From Aneurinibacillus soli (GTDB lineage: Bacteria; Bacillota; Bacilli; Aneurinibacillales; Aneurinibacillaceae): 64,000 bases of DNA. Shown here one piece after another: positions 41,795-50,430 of this stretch. The stretch covers positions 3,055,001-3,119,000 of the forward strand of contig NZ_AP017312.1 in the NCBI RefSeq assembly GCF_002355375.1, given 5' to 3'. Numbering within the stretch: the first letter of the stretch is position 1; each line of letters starts with the position of its first letter. A model generated the notes under the pieces. The model made no database searches. It saw only the letters and a list, made by a program, of their open reading frames with translations, and was not told the origin of the DNA. A program made the translations under genes and the position numbers.

Positions 41795-42499
41795 CTAATA
41801 TTTACCAGACCCTCTCTGACTCTTTAAGATTTCTGCTTTTAGCACATCATAGTCAAACGTATCGTCAGTCGAAAGTTGCTTTCCGTTAATAAAAAGTGTC
41901 GGAGTGCTATGTAGCCCTAACTTTCTTACGATGGCTTTATCGCTTTTGACATCCTCAGAAAATTTATTGCTATCAATATCTTGCTTTAGTTTTTGATAAT
42001 CCACATCTACTTTTGATTCTTTAGCGATTTTCACAAGAAAATCAGACGTAGCCCAATTGGCTTGTTCATCGCCTTGCCGAGCATAAACTTCTTTGTAAAA
42101 CTTCCAAAATTCCTTAGGGTTCTGTTGGTAGACAGCTTCACTAGCCATGGCAGCTGTTTTTGAGTCTGCGTCCGGACTTACGATTGTATAATTGATGTAA
42201 TATAGCTGGACGATTCCCTTATCGATAAAGTCTTTATACAGTTGTGGAAAAATACCTTCTGAAAACTGCTTACACGCCGGGCATTTAAAATCAGCAAATT
42301 CCACAATTTTTACTGGAGCAGTATCCGATCCTATAGATGGCTGTTTTTTATACTGAAATTCTTTATCATTACTTGGTAAAGTTACAGAAGTTTTTTGTGA
42401 TTTATTCATACCGACAAATCCTACTATCACAAAAATCGTAGCCACTACCGTCCAAACTACTAACTTTCTCATCTTTGGAACATGCTGTTCCGCACTCAT
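41795..42499 (-). CDS. DsbA-like thiol-disulfide oxidoreductase
   Basis: This 234-residue protein has an N-terminal membrane anchor (residues 13-30, VWTVVATIFVIVGFVGM). The thioredoxin fold carries the active site CPAC in VEFADFKCPACKQFSEG, an inserted helical domain, and the cis-proline strand LHSTPTLFINGK. It resembles BdbD-type extracellular oxidases, which put disulfides into exported proteins. No BdbC partner is encoded nearby. The neighbouring Excalibur proteins each have paired cysteines and could be its substrates. Confidence 0.88.
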   Translation of the reverse strand: MSAEQHVPKMRKLVVWTVVATIFVIVGFVGMNKSQKTSVTLPSNDKEFQYKKQPSIGSDTAPVKIVEFADFKCPACKQFSEGIFPQLYKDFIDKGIVQLYYINYTIVSPDADSKTAAMASEAVYQQNPKEFWKFYKEVYARQGDEQANWATSDFLVKIAKESKVDVDYQKLKQDIDSNKFSEDVKSDKAIVRKLGLHSTPTLFINGKQLSTDDTFDYDVLKAEILKSQRGSGKY

Positions 42500-42664
42500 G
42501 TTGTTTATTCCCCCATTTCTTTGTATATCTAAAACCTCATTTTACCAAAAATTAATCCTTTAGTACTAACAAAATCACTGTCGAAATTTGTCTATCTTTT
42601 ATATCTAGTTCTACAAAACCATTACCTATATAATAGAAGGTATACATATTTTAGGAGGGATACT

Positions 42665-42883
42665 ATGTTTAAGAAAGTTTCTGCTGTTCTTTTGACAACT
42701 GCTGTATTGAGTACAACATTTGCAGTTGGTCAATCTGATGCAGCAAGTAAAAAACCAGCTAAGAAAGTGTATTACAAGAACTGTACAGAAGCTCGTAAAG
42801 CCGGAGTAACTCCGATCTACAGAGGGCAACCAGGATACGCACCTAAGCTAGATCGGGACCATGACGGTATTGCTTGCGAATAA
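42665..42883 (+). CDS. Secreted Excalibur-domain protein
   Basis: This 72-residue protein has a signal peptide (residues 1-26, ending SDAAS). The rest is one Excalibur calcium-binding domain with YYKNCTEARKAG and DRDHDGIACE, the DxDxDG loop and two cysteines. It is nearly identical in that domain to the C-terminus of the nuclease encoded next, so one is probably a duplication of the other. The TATAAT-like box at 42630 and AGGAGGG site precede it. Confidence 0.85.
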   Translation: MFKKVSAVLLTTAVLSTTFAVGQSDAASKKPAKKVYYKNCTEARKAGVTPIYRGQPGYAPKLDRDHDGIACE

Positions 42884-42887
42884 TCAA

Positions 42888-42918
42888 AACCCCACCTACT
42901 AATCAGGTGGGGTTTTAC
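42888..42918 (+). terminator. Terminator between Excalibur gene and nuclease
   Basis: Arms AACCCCACCT and AGGTGGGGTT separated by a short loop, then TTTA. It overlaps the gap of about 50 nt between the two genes and may be an attenuator for the nuclease gene. Confidence 0.7.
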
Positions 42919-42935
42919 TCTAGAAAGGTGAGAAC

Positions 42936-43790
42936 ATGAAAACAAAAACAATTCCACTTATAGCTTTATTATCTTTATCCTTGGCTGCCTGCTCTTCTCA
43001 ACCAGCACAACCTAAAGAACAGACAGGTACACAACAGGCTCCTACACCTGCTGTACAGAGCTCTACAGCTACGACAGCAGCAAATCAGCCTACTGCTCAG
43101 CAAACAACGCCAACGCCGCAAAAGAGCGTTAAAACCAATCGTATCCCAGCTACAGTCGTATCTGTAACGGATGGCGATACTCTAAAGGTAAAAATGAACG
43201 GCAAAGAAGAGACAATCCGTTTATTACTGGTTGATACCCCTGAGACAAAGCACCCAAGCAAACCTGTGCAGCCATTCGGTCCCGAAGCCTCCTCTTTCGC
43301 TCATCAGACTCTTGATGGTAAATCTATCGAAGTTGAAATTGACGTGTCTGAGAGGGACAAATACGGCCGTCTATTAGCGTACATATGGATAGATGGGAAA
43401 ATGTTTAACGAAAGGTTGCTTGAGAAGGGATTGGCCCGGGTTGCTTATGTGTACCCACCGAATATTAAGTACGTAGATCAGTTCCGAGAGATCCAAAAGA
43501 AAGCGCAAAAAACCGGCGTGGGGATCTGGAGTATAGAAAATTATGCTCAGGAAGATGGGTTCCATTCTGAGACGGCTAAAAATACAACTACCTCTACTCC
43601 AACTCCTAAAGTTCAACCGAAATCTGAACCGGTAAAAGTAGAAGTCTCCCCTACTCCGTCTGGATCAGGAGAGGTTTATTACAAAAATTGCACGGAGGCC
43701 CGTGCTGCTGGTGCAGCTCCTATTCATGAAGATGAACCAGGTTATCGCCCAGCATTAGATCGCGATCATGATGGTGTAGCCTGCGAATAG
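42936..43790 (+). CDS. Thermonuclease lipoprotein with Excalibur domain
   Basis: This 284-residue protein has a lipoprotein signal with lipobox LAAC (Cys at about 19). A Gln/Thr/Pro-rich linker (residues 20-65) leads to a staphylococcal nuclease domain (residues 70-200): VVSVTDGDTLKV, the Arg of TIRLLLVDTPET with its Glu, and Arg in DKYGRLLAYI, so all catalytic residues are present. A second linker is followed by an Excalibur domain (residues 248-284). It is a surface-anchored, calcium-dependent nuclease. In a prophage it could degrade incoming or external DNA. Confidence 0.9.
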   Translation: MKTKTIPLIALLSLSLAACSSQPAQPKEQTGTQQAPTPAVQSSTATTAANQPTAQQTTPTPQKSVKTNRIPATVVSVTDGDTLKVKMNGKEETIRLLLVDTPETKHPSKPVQPFGPEASSFAHQTLDGKSIEVEIDVSERDKYGRLLAYIWIDGKMFNERLLEKGLARVAYVYPPNIKYVDQFREIQKKAQKTGVGIWSIENYAQEDGFHSETAKNTTTSTPTPKVQPKSEPVKVEVSPTPSGSGEVYYKNCTEARAAGAAPIHEDEPGYRPALDRDHDGVACE

Positions 43791-43814
43791 TTCGATGTAA
43801 AAGGAGAAATACTT

Positions 43815-44120
43815 ATGGCCAATAATCACTTTTGGATAAAAGAGGATTCGGACGGAAAAATCACAGAAATTGTTAACCACTATCGTTCTGTTAAAAATAA
43901 GGAACTTCTTTTAGATCGAATCACACTGTATATCGGAGGAACTTATATTGTACAACCGGACAATAAACTCAAATTGAAACATAGACATCGGTTATGCACT
44001 ATACAAGGGTTTATTGGAAATGAATTTTCTTGGGAAGGTATAAAAGCAAAGGTTAAATTCCTTGATACTAAGCGTCCTGGCCGAGTCGATATCGGTGATC
44101 TTCGTAATATTGAGTCATAA
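43815..44120 (+). CDS. Hypothetical protein, 101 aa
   Basis: This 101-residue protein with AAAGGAGAAA site is placed 24 nt after the nuclease gene and is probably co-transcribed. It is basic and strand-rich (LYIGGTYIVQPDNKLKLKHRHRLCTIQGFIGN, AKVKFLDTKRPGRVDIGDL), with an SH3-like look, and has no signal peptide. The family is not recognised. Confidence 0.65.
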   Translation: MANNHFWIKEDSDGKITEIVNHYRSVKNKELLLDRITLYIGGTYIVQPDNKLKLKHRHRLCTIQGFIGNEFSWEGIKAKVKFLDTKRPGRVDIGDLRNIES

Positions 44121-44174
44121 CTTATCCATTTCACTAGTACATACTAGGGAGTATATAAAGACCATAAATAAGAG

Positions 44175-44217
44175 AGCCTGACATACTACCCTATAAGGAA
44201 ATATGTCAGGCTTTTTA
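44175..44217 (+). terminator. Cargo repeat terminator, copy 2
   Basis: Arms AGCCTGACATA and TATGTCAGGCT (11 bp) with a loop around CTACCCTATAAGG and a TTTTT tail. It is close to the copies at 39986 and 45316. Confidence 0.75.
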
Positions 44218-44230
44218 TATGTGAAATGAT

Positions 44231-44644
44231 CTATTCCATTATTTTCACAGGTGCATCTGAAATACGATGTACATTTCCATCCTCATCAAGATATTGATAA
44301 TTTGCTACCCCTGATTTCCAGTCTCCTTCTAAAACAATTCTGAACGTTAAAGTAGGAGAATCTGAGCTGTTGTCTACACCAGGAAGAATACTTTCTCTCG
44401 TTCCGTTGCCTACCACCAAAATATGTGTATCATTTGGCATAACGGTCATATACGTAAAGTTTCCTTGTACATGATACGTGTAGTCAATTGGTGGATTTAC
44501 TGCTTGGGTAATGTGTCCAAGCCCACTCACCAATTCTTTTGGGGTACTTACGGCCAAATCGAGATGAAATGAAGGCGCGCCTGGCTTATCCCCTCCGATT
44601 TGATAACGAGCAAGAAACAATCCTACTTGTACATTTGCACTCAT
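44231..44644 (-). CDS. DUF1842-like protein
   Basis: This 137-residue cytoplasmic protein has a sequence such as VGLFLARYQIGGDKPGAPSFHLDLAVSTPKELVSGLGHITQAVNPP and FTYMTVMPNDTHILVV, which resembles the DUF1842 family of small proteins with no known function. It has no signal peptide. AAGAAGGGAAAAG forms its binding site. It is convergent with the 101-residue gene across the repeat terminator. Confidence 0.6.
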   Translation of the reverse strand: MSANVQVGLFLARYQIGGDKPGAPSFHLDLAVSTPKELVSGLGHITQAVNPPIDYTYHVQGNFTYMTVMPNDTHILVVGNGTRESILPGVDNSSDSPTLTFRIVLEGDWKSGVANYQYLDEDGNVHRISDAPVKIME

Positions 44645-44783
44645 TACTTTTCCCTTCTTTCTTCGATTAATTATAAAATCACAAAAAAAGAAACGTGCAG
44701 TAATATACGTATGTATGACTAATGGTGCATTATTCCACTAAAAAATATCTAATAAAAGGATACTTCACTTCCTAAATAAAAAT

Positions 44784-44829
44784 AACGTAGCCCTGTGTTC
44801 TCGATTCACGGAGAGCACAGGGCTACGTT
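44784..44829. terminator. Strong inverted repeat, terminator-like
   Basis: Perfect 14-bp arms AACGTAGCCCTGTG and CACAGGGCTACGTT, extended inside by TCTC/GAGA, with T-rich tail on the plus strand and A-rich flank for the minus strand. No intact gene borders it, so it may be left from a lost gene. Confidence 0.75.
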
Positions 44830-45315
44830 TGTATTTCCTCGCTATTCAACTTTTCACGTTCTCCTTTCTTACTTTAGTTTATATACCTGTACACCCCTAA
44901 CGATCTCAGGAAGTGTCACACCTTCCTTCTTTCGTTATTCGACTGCTGTGTACATCGCCTTTCCCTATTTACCTGGAGCAAGCATCCATTGAATTTTACC
45001 CTCTGCAATCATCGTCATCACATCCATTCAGGTGTAGTGGGTTGAGTAGAAGGTTGTCCAACTGTTGTTGGTGTAAAATAAATATAACAAAGATTCTAAA
45101 TAATTAAAACAACGGAATAGACTGTTTATCTCTTTATATCTCCATATATCATCTTATTAATTTGTTTATCATCCATTTTCTCTTTTTTATTTATTTTTAC
45201 GCTAGCAAAATTGTTTAATCCTTATAATTAGAGTCCTATTACATGCCTATTAACAGAATAATTTTCAGATCCCTAAAATAATAGTAAGCAACATAAATAG
45301 ATTTAATGGAACTAA

Positions 45316-45360
45316 AAAACCCTGACATACTACCCTATAGGGGGATGTGTCAGGGTTTTA
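45316..45360. terminator. Cargo repeat terminator, copy 3
   Basis: Arms AAAACCCTGACA and TGTCAGGGTTTT (12 bp) with a loop around CTACCCTATAGGGG. It is the third member of the 39986/44175 family. Confidence 0.75.
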
Positions 45361-45512
45361 TCATTCCTTTTACGCTATATTAATACATTCCGGTTCGTGA
45401 TTTCTATTTAAAATAGAGAAAGATATCTATCTAATATAGAATATTCCTCTCTTATTTTACGTCAAGAATCTAAACACTTTATATATTTGTAGCCTTTATA
45501 ATAAAACTCTTG

Positions 45513-47999
45513 TTAATCAATTATATTTTCACCAACTTTAATAAGATTAATCTGCGCCCCTACACCTGGTGCCAAGTTTAAAATAAATGGTACAGGCGAG
45601 TCATTTCGTAACGTAACAACATCTCCAGCAGTTAGGGACAGAAGAGCACTTCCTGAAACTTCTCCTGTAGGAGCAAGTGCTGAAACGCGTGTCGATGGAT
45701 CTACCGCTCCATTCACTGCAAGGGCTAGCTGAGAGCCAATACCTGCCGTGGTGTTGACACTATAATCAATTTTATAAACACCTGATTGGGTCACAGTTAC
45801 AGCTGTTGTTCCTTCTGTATGATTCACATTATCCAACGGACCATTATTACTAAACGGTACATCAGCCCCACCAAATACTATGGCATCAGCTATAGTGGCA
45901 ATTTGATGAACACTTCCGGCAGGAGCCTGTTCTACCTTAACGAGATTCAGCTGCGCCCCTACACCTGGTGCCAAGTTTAAAGTAAATGGTACAGGCGAGT
46001 CATTTCGTAACGTAACAACATCTCCAGCAGTTAGGGACAGAAGAGCACTTCCTGAAACTTCTCCTGTAGGAGCAAGTGCTGAAACGCGTGTCGATGGATC
46101 TACCGCTCCATTCACTGCAAGGGCTAGCTGAGAGCCAATACCTGCCATGGTGTTGACACTATAATCAATTTTATAAACACCTGATTGGGTCACAGTTACA
46201 GCTGTTGTTCCTGCTGTATGATTCACATTATCCAACGGACCATTATTACTAAACGGTACATCAGCCCCACCAATTACTGTGGCATCAGCTATAGTGGCAA
46301 GTTGATGAACACTTCCGGCAGGAGCCTGGTCTACCTTAACGAGATTCAGCTGTGCTCCGACTGCAGGTGCCAAGTTTAAATTGAGCGGTATTAGTGCAAG
46401 CGAGTCATTTCGTAACGTAACAACATCTCCAGCAGTTAGGGACAGAAGAGCACTTCCTGAAACTTCTCCTGTAGGAGCAAGTGCTGAAACGCGTGTCGAT
46501 GGATCCACCACTCCGTTCACCGCTACTGCCAGTTGAGGAGTCATACCAGGTGCGATGATAGCAGCTGCGATGTTAGCACTATAATCGATTTTATATACGC
46601 CTGTCTCACTAACGGTCAAAATCGTCGTTCCTGCCATATGAGCTATATTATTCAATGGACCATTATTATTAAACGGTACATCATCTCCACCCATTACCGC
46701 GGCCTCAGCTATAGTGGCAAGTAGATGAACACTTCCAAATGGTGAAGATGCTTGAGCATAGGTATATCCCTCTGTTTTACTCCCTGTTCCATTTGGTGTC
46801 ACCACAGATACATTTACTGCTCCTGCAGTTCCAGCTGGTACCACAGCTGTTATCTGCGTATCAGAATCCACCGTAAAGGACGTAGCATTCACTGTACCAA
46901 ATTTTACTGCCGTTGCACCGGTAAACCTTGTACCCGTAATTATTACAGTGTTGCCACCGGCTAGAAGCCCCGATGTCACATTAAGAGATGTAACGGTCGG
47001 CCCATCAGCATAGGTATATCCCCCTGCTTTACTCCCTGTTCCATTTGGTGTCGCCACAGATACATTTACTGCTCCTGCAGTTCCAGCTGGTACCACAGCT
47101 GTAATTTGTGTGCTGGACACAATACTAAAAGAAGTCGCCGGCGTTGCACCGAATTTTACTGCCGTTGCATTGGTAAATCCTGTACCTGTAATCGTTATGA
47201 TATTACCACCGGCTGTAGAACCAGACGATGGCGTAATAGAGGTAATCGTTGGCGCGACTACCGGTGTACTTCCGCCACCTCCGCCACCTCCACTTGTATT
47301 ATTATTTGTAGTTGGTGTTGTTGGTGTTGTTGGTTGACTTGGTTTAAGGGGACTTGGTTCTGGATTCTGACTTTTATTCGTCTCCGCTACTTTGAGAAAT
47401 TTACTTGCTACCTGGGCCACTGCCTGCCTTTCAGCGTTCCCTGTCGGATTAAAAGTACCTTCCGTGTTTCCACTGATTAACCCTAGCTCTACAGCCGCAC
47501 CAACGGCATCTTTTGCATAATCTGAAATCGAGGAGGCATCACTAAATTTTAGATCAGCCGCTTTCCCCTTAGCATCTACTCCTAAAGCTCGTACAAAAAT
47601 AACCGCCATATCTTGTCTGGATAAACTTTGTCCATTCCCAAATGTTCCGTCTCCATTCCCTTTGATAAGACCAGCTTTTACAGCTGCTTCTACATATTTG
47701 AATGCATAATGATCTGAAGGAATATCGGAGAAGGTAAAAGTTGCAGGAGCCTGTGTTGTGTCTAAATTTAATGCTTTTGCGAGAACGATAGCAAAATCCT
47801 GACGCGTAATGGTACCCGTAGGAGAGAATTTGCCCTCTCCTATCCCATTTAGAATCCCTTCATTCGCCAGCTTTTGAATGGCATCTTTTGCATATGAATT
47901 GTTAATGTCAGAAAAAGAAGTAGCTGCCTGTACAGGAAGAGCCAAAGAACTCAACAACGTAACGGTTGTTATTACTTTAATTACATTTTTTTTAACCAA
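45513..47999 (-). CDS. SLH surface protein with TIG and BclA-C repeats
   Basis: This 828-residue protein has a signal peptide (1-25) and three SLH domains (about 27-200, e.g. FSDINNSYAKDAIQKLANEGI with GxFxPxGxxTR), which bind pyruvylated cell wall polymer. A Thr/Pro/Gly linker is followed by two TIG domains (about 250-412, SITPSSGSTAGGNIITITGTGF) and three 133-residue repeats (about 418-825) resembling the BclA C-terminal trimer domain (VPFNNNGPL, YKIDYS, GEVSGSALLSL, VTLRND). A TTG start follows AAAGGGGAT. It is an S-layer-attached filament-like surface protein. Prophage location suggests that it alters the host surface. Confidence 0.9.
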   Translation of the reverse strand: MVKKNVIKVITTVTLLSSLALPVQAATSFSDINNSYAKDAIQKLANEGILNGIGEGKFSPTGTITRQDFAIVLAKALNLDTTQAPATFTFSDIPSDHYAFKYVEAAVKAGLIKGNGDGTFGNGQSLSRQDMAVIFVRALGVDAKGKAADLKFSDASSISDYAKDAVGAAVELGLISGNTEGTFNPTGNAERQAVAQVASKFLKVAETNKSQNPEPSPLKPSQPTTPTTPTTNNNTSGGGGGGGSTPVVAPTITSITPSSGSTAGGNIITITGTGFTNATAVKFGATPATSFSIVSSTQITAVVPAGTAGAVNVSVATPNGTGSKAGGYTYADGPTVTSLNVTSGLLAGGNTVIITGTRFTGATAVKFGTVNATSFTVDSDTQITAVVPAGTAGAVNVSVVTPNGTGSKTEGYTYAQASSPFGSVHLLATIAEAAVMGGDDVPFNNNGPLNNIAHMAGTTILTVSETGVYKIDYSANIAAAIIAPGMTPQLAVAVNGVVDPSTRVSALAPTGEVSGSALLSLTAGDVVTLRNDSLALIPLNLNLAPAVGAQLNLVKVDQAPAGSVHQLATIADATVIGGADVPFSNNGPLDNVNHTAGTTAVTVTQSGVYKIDYSVNTMAGIGSQLALAVNGAVDPSTRVSALAPTGEVSGSALLSLTAGDVVTLRNDSPVPFTLNLAPGVGAQLNLVKVEQAPAGSVHQIATIADAIVFGGADVPFSNNGPLDNVNHTEGTTAVTVTQSGVYKIDYSVNTTAGIGSQLALAVNGAVDPSTRVSALAPTGEVSGSALLSLTAGDVVTLRNDSPVPFILNLAPGVGAQINLIKVGENIID
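45531..46727 (-). repeat. Three tandem 399-bp coding repeats
   Basis: Matching points recur at 45569, 45968 and 46367, exactly 399 bp apart. The first two copies are nearly identical. The third differs more and has a small insertion, but a block of about 100 bp starting at GAGTCATTTCG is the same in all three. This points to recent duplication with local gene conversion. Confidence 0.9.
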
Positions 48000-48452
48000 A
48001 ATTCTATCCCCTTTAAAGTCTAAATATTAAAATTACTATATAATTATATCATCATACCCAAATAAAAGTAGGAAAAAAGTATGATGGATATCATTAAGTT
48101 TTTACATCTTTAATAAACTTAATTTTCTTAATATAAAAGAGGGGCTCTATCCCTTACTCACTACATGCTATATAGTTGAATCGAAAGTTGAATTCTACTT
48201 GTACATTTATACCCAATAAAAGGATACTCCTACTCCGTAACATACAATAAATGTAATATAGTCAAAAACGTGGGTGAAGGGTGTGCAAGTGTACCCGCAA
48301 TCCTTTCTCTTCTTTTCCTCTCTTATCCAAATATATTGTAAAAACACGATATATTTGGTATATAATAGACACATACATCATCGCCGATTTCATCGGCCTT
48401 CTTTTTTACCCTTAAACCGAACATAAGTTCTCAAAAAGGAGGTCTCGCAGAA
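48000..48452. other. Intergenic region with ImmA promoter
   Basis: About 450 nt between divergent genes. The left part carries the SLH protein promoter region and AT-rich sequence, without a frame. The right part (48327-48366) holds a palindrome and promoter for the ImmA gene. A hairpin-like CGCCGA/TCGGCC pair near 48380 lies in the 5' leader. There is no gene. Confidence 0.5.
48327..48366 (+). promoter_or_regulatory. Promoter with palindromic operator upstream of ImmA
   Basis: A perfect 10-bp inverted repeat, CCAAATATAT (48327-48336) and ATATATTTGG (48349-48358) with a 12-nt spacer, covers a TTGTAA -35-like box (48336-48341) and ends next to TATAAT (48361-48366). The spacing of 19 nt is long. 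A regulator bound there would control the ImmA-integrase pair. Confidence 0.55.
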
Positions 48453-48989
48453 ATGTGGGAGTATTACCGACCAAACATGATCGAGGGGACAGTCGAGGAC
48501 ATATACAGAAGCCACGGTATTCTCCACCCCTGGGATTTACGCATCGAGAACCTTATGCGTACCTTTTCCATCGACCTACGTTATTGGTTCCTTGAACCAA
48601 AATGTATGTGGAGTGAAAACAAACGAGTTATTTTTCTAACAAAAGGGCTAACGGGCTTTGCGTATAAGCAAACATTCTTTCATGAATTCGGGCATGTCTT
48701 AGTCCATGAAGGCGATCAGCTTGCCATGTCAGATGCGCAGCGCCAGCTTATGGAGCGAGATATCCGTCGCTTCTTACGCTTCGCCATGATGCCTGCCTTT
48801 ATGCTGCGTCAGCTTGAGCCATATCTCCTATCGTCTCCCTGGGACTTGGTAGAGTTGTTTGAAGTTCCATACCAGTATGTCATAAATCGCCTAAAGGACA
48901 TCCGCCGACGAATCTGGAATCGATACTGGCTGGAGCAGGAAGCAAAATGGCGATGCCAACAGAATCGCTCATACGTCTATTCGGGCTAG
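48453..48989 (+). CDS. ImmA/IrrE-type metallopeptidase
   Basis: This 178-residue protein has the zinc-peptidase motif HEFGH in YKQTFFHEFGHVLVHEGD (about residue 80). The rest is helical, with a C-terminal basic helix (NRLKDIRRRIWNRYW). ImmA proteases of ICEs and prophages cleave the repressor upon DNA damage. The repressor here has no peptidase domain, which fits. It lies 163 nt before the integrase. AGGAGGT lies 10 nt upstream of the ATG. Confidence 0.85.
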   Translation: MWEYYRPNMIEGTVEDIYRSHGILHPWDLRIENLMRTFSIDLRYWFLEPKCMWSENKRVIFLTKGLTGFAYKQTFFHEFGHVLVHEGDQLAMSDAQRQLMERDIRRFLRFAMMPAFMLRQLEPYLLSSPWDLVELFEVPYQYVINRLKDIRRRIWNRYWLEQEAKWRCQQNRSYVYSG

Positions 48990-49152
48990 AGTCGTCCTAT
49001 CTGACACTTTGAAAGCTACGTATTGCCCAAGCTATACGCTACAGAATGGGACAAATTACGAAAGAAACAGGATGGATCGGGACATGCTTCCCATCTCCAC
49101 TATTTCTGAGCATGCTTTTGCTATGATAACGACAAGGAAGGGGGCTACCTGA

Positions 49153-50283
49153 ATGAAAGGATATTTTCGTAAACGGGGAGAAAAGTGGTCATTCACACTG
49201 GATATTGGTCGCGATCATGAGACCGGGAAACGTAAGCAAAAAACCATGTCGGGATTCAAGACTAAAAAAGAAGCAGAGAAAGCATGTGCTGAACTCATCT
49301 TAAAAATCGAAAATGGAAGCTACCAAGCATACTCAAAAGATAGCTTTGCCGAATTCATGAAACAGTTCATGGAGATGCAAAAACAAAGCGTACGAGCTAC
49401 CACACTCGAAACACAAACCTTTATGCTAGAAAAGCATTTATTACCTGCATTCGGGCCGATACTTCTTCGCGATATCAAACCCCATCATATTCAGAAGTTC
49501 TATACAGATAAACTGGAAGCTGGGCTTTCCGGAAGTTATGTGCATACGATTCATTGTCTTTTAAACAAGGCACTACGAATTGCATACGAATGGGGGCTAA
49601 TCGAAAAGAATGTCGCCACCCTGGTAAAGCCCCCGCGCAAGTCATCCAAAGAAATGAAAGTGTGGAACATCGACCAAATACAACACTTTCTGGAGGTTAC
49701 TAAAGAGTGCAGATTTCATCTTGCCTATCTACTGGGAATTTGGACTGGCATGCGGCGTGGTGAGATTTTAGGATTACGCTGGCAGGATGTAGACATCGAA
49801 AACGGTATTCTGAGCGTGAGACAAACAATTTACCGTGGGGCTCACAAACTGATTATCCAGGAACCCAAAACGAAAGGCTCCCGCCGCACCATTACGTTTC
49901 CGACATCCGTCTCTACGGCCCTGCGCCGTCATAAGCTACGCCAGCAGGAAGTAAAGTTGCGAATGGGAACTCGACATCAAGAACATGATTTGGTTATTGC
50001 ACACGATATCGGTACACCTGTTGATCCGTCTGAGCTTACTCGCTGGTTTAAGCACTGGACAAAAAAAGCAGAGTTACCGTCCATCCGCTTTCATGACCTG
50101 CGCCATACACACGCTACCATTTTGATGCAGCTTGGGGAAAATCCAAAAATTATATCCGAACGCTTGGGACATAACAATATTAGCATTACCCTGGACACCT
50201 ACTCGCACGTATTGCCTAACATGCAACGCGATCTAGCCAATAAACTGGAGGCCACGTTACAGAAACGCCCTTCTTCTTCCTAA
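49153..50283 (+). CDS. int: Tyrosine integrase
   Basis: This 376-residue phage integrase has an N-terminal arm-binding domain (GYFRKRGEKWSFTLDIGRDHETGKRKQKTMSGFKTKKEAEKA), a core-binding SAM-like domain (residues 60-155), and a catalytic domain with Arg in WTGMRRGEILGLRW, HxxR in HDLRHTHATIL and Tyr in DTYSHVLP. All catalytic residues are present. It is the last phage gene; direct repeats TGTGGTCAAA follow the stop directly. It inserts the phage into the host site and removes it. Confidence 0.93.
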   Translation: MKGYFRKRGEKWSFTLDIGRDHETGKRKQKTMSGFKTKKEAEKACAELILKIENGSYQAYSKDSFAEFMKQFMEMQKQSVRATTLETQTFMLEKHLLPAFGPILLRDIKPHHIQKFYTDKLEAGLSGSYVHTIHCLLNKALRIAYEWGLIEKNVATLVKPPRKSSKEMKVWNIDQIQHFLEVTKECRFHLAYLLGIWTGMRRGEILGLRWQDVDIENGILSVRQTIYRGAHKLIIQEPKTKGSRRTITFPTSVSTALRRHKLRQQEVKLRMGTRHQEHDLVIAHDIGTPVDPSELTRWFKHWTKKAELPSIRFHDLRHTHATILMQLGENPKIISERLGHNNISITLDTYSHVLPNMQRDLANKLEATLQKRPSSS

Positions 50284-50290
50284 TTTTTAA

Positions 50291-50313
50291 ATGTGGTCAA
50301 AATGTGGTCAAAC
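50291..50313 (+). repeat. Tandem 11-bp direct repeat after integrase
   Basis: ATGTGGTCAAA is repeated twice head to tail starting 8 nt after the int stop. Repeats of this kind next to tyrosine integrase genes are typical arm-type binding sites of the integrase near the attachment site. Confidence 0.6.
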
Positions 50314-50430
50314 CGAGTTGTAGAGAGTAAAAAAGCCTTGATTTATAAGGGTTTTCACGGTTTGCGTACTATTGTAGAAGAATAGAATTCTGCTATAACG
50401 GAAGTGCGTTTACAGTAACGAAAACGCGAA

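Larger units (their letters stand above)
44645..45512. other. Non-coding or decayed region
   Basis: About 870 nt without a credible gene. It contains two terminator hairpins (44784-44829 and 45316-45359). Between about 44840 and 45080 the minus strand has short protein-like pieces (for example TLPEIVRGVQVYKL and IAEGKIQWMLAPGK) in different frames interrupted by stops, which suggests a decayed gene. The rest is AT-rich. Confidence 0.4.

Noticed and set aside
45531-46727. CRISPR-like array
   Set aside because: The repeats are 399 bp long, in frame and coding; there are no short spaced repeats and no cas genes in the window.
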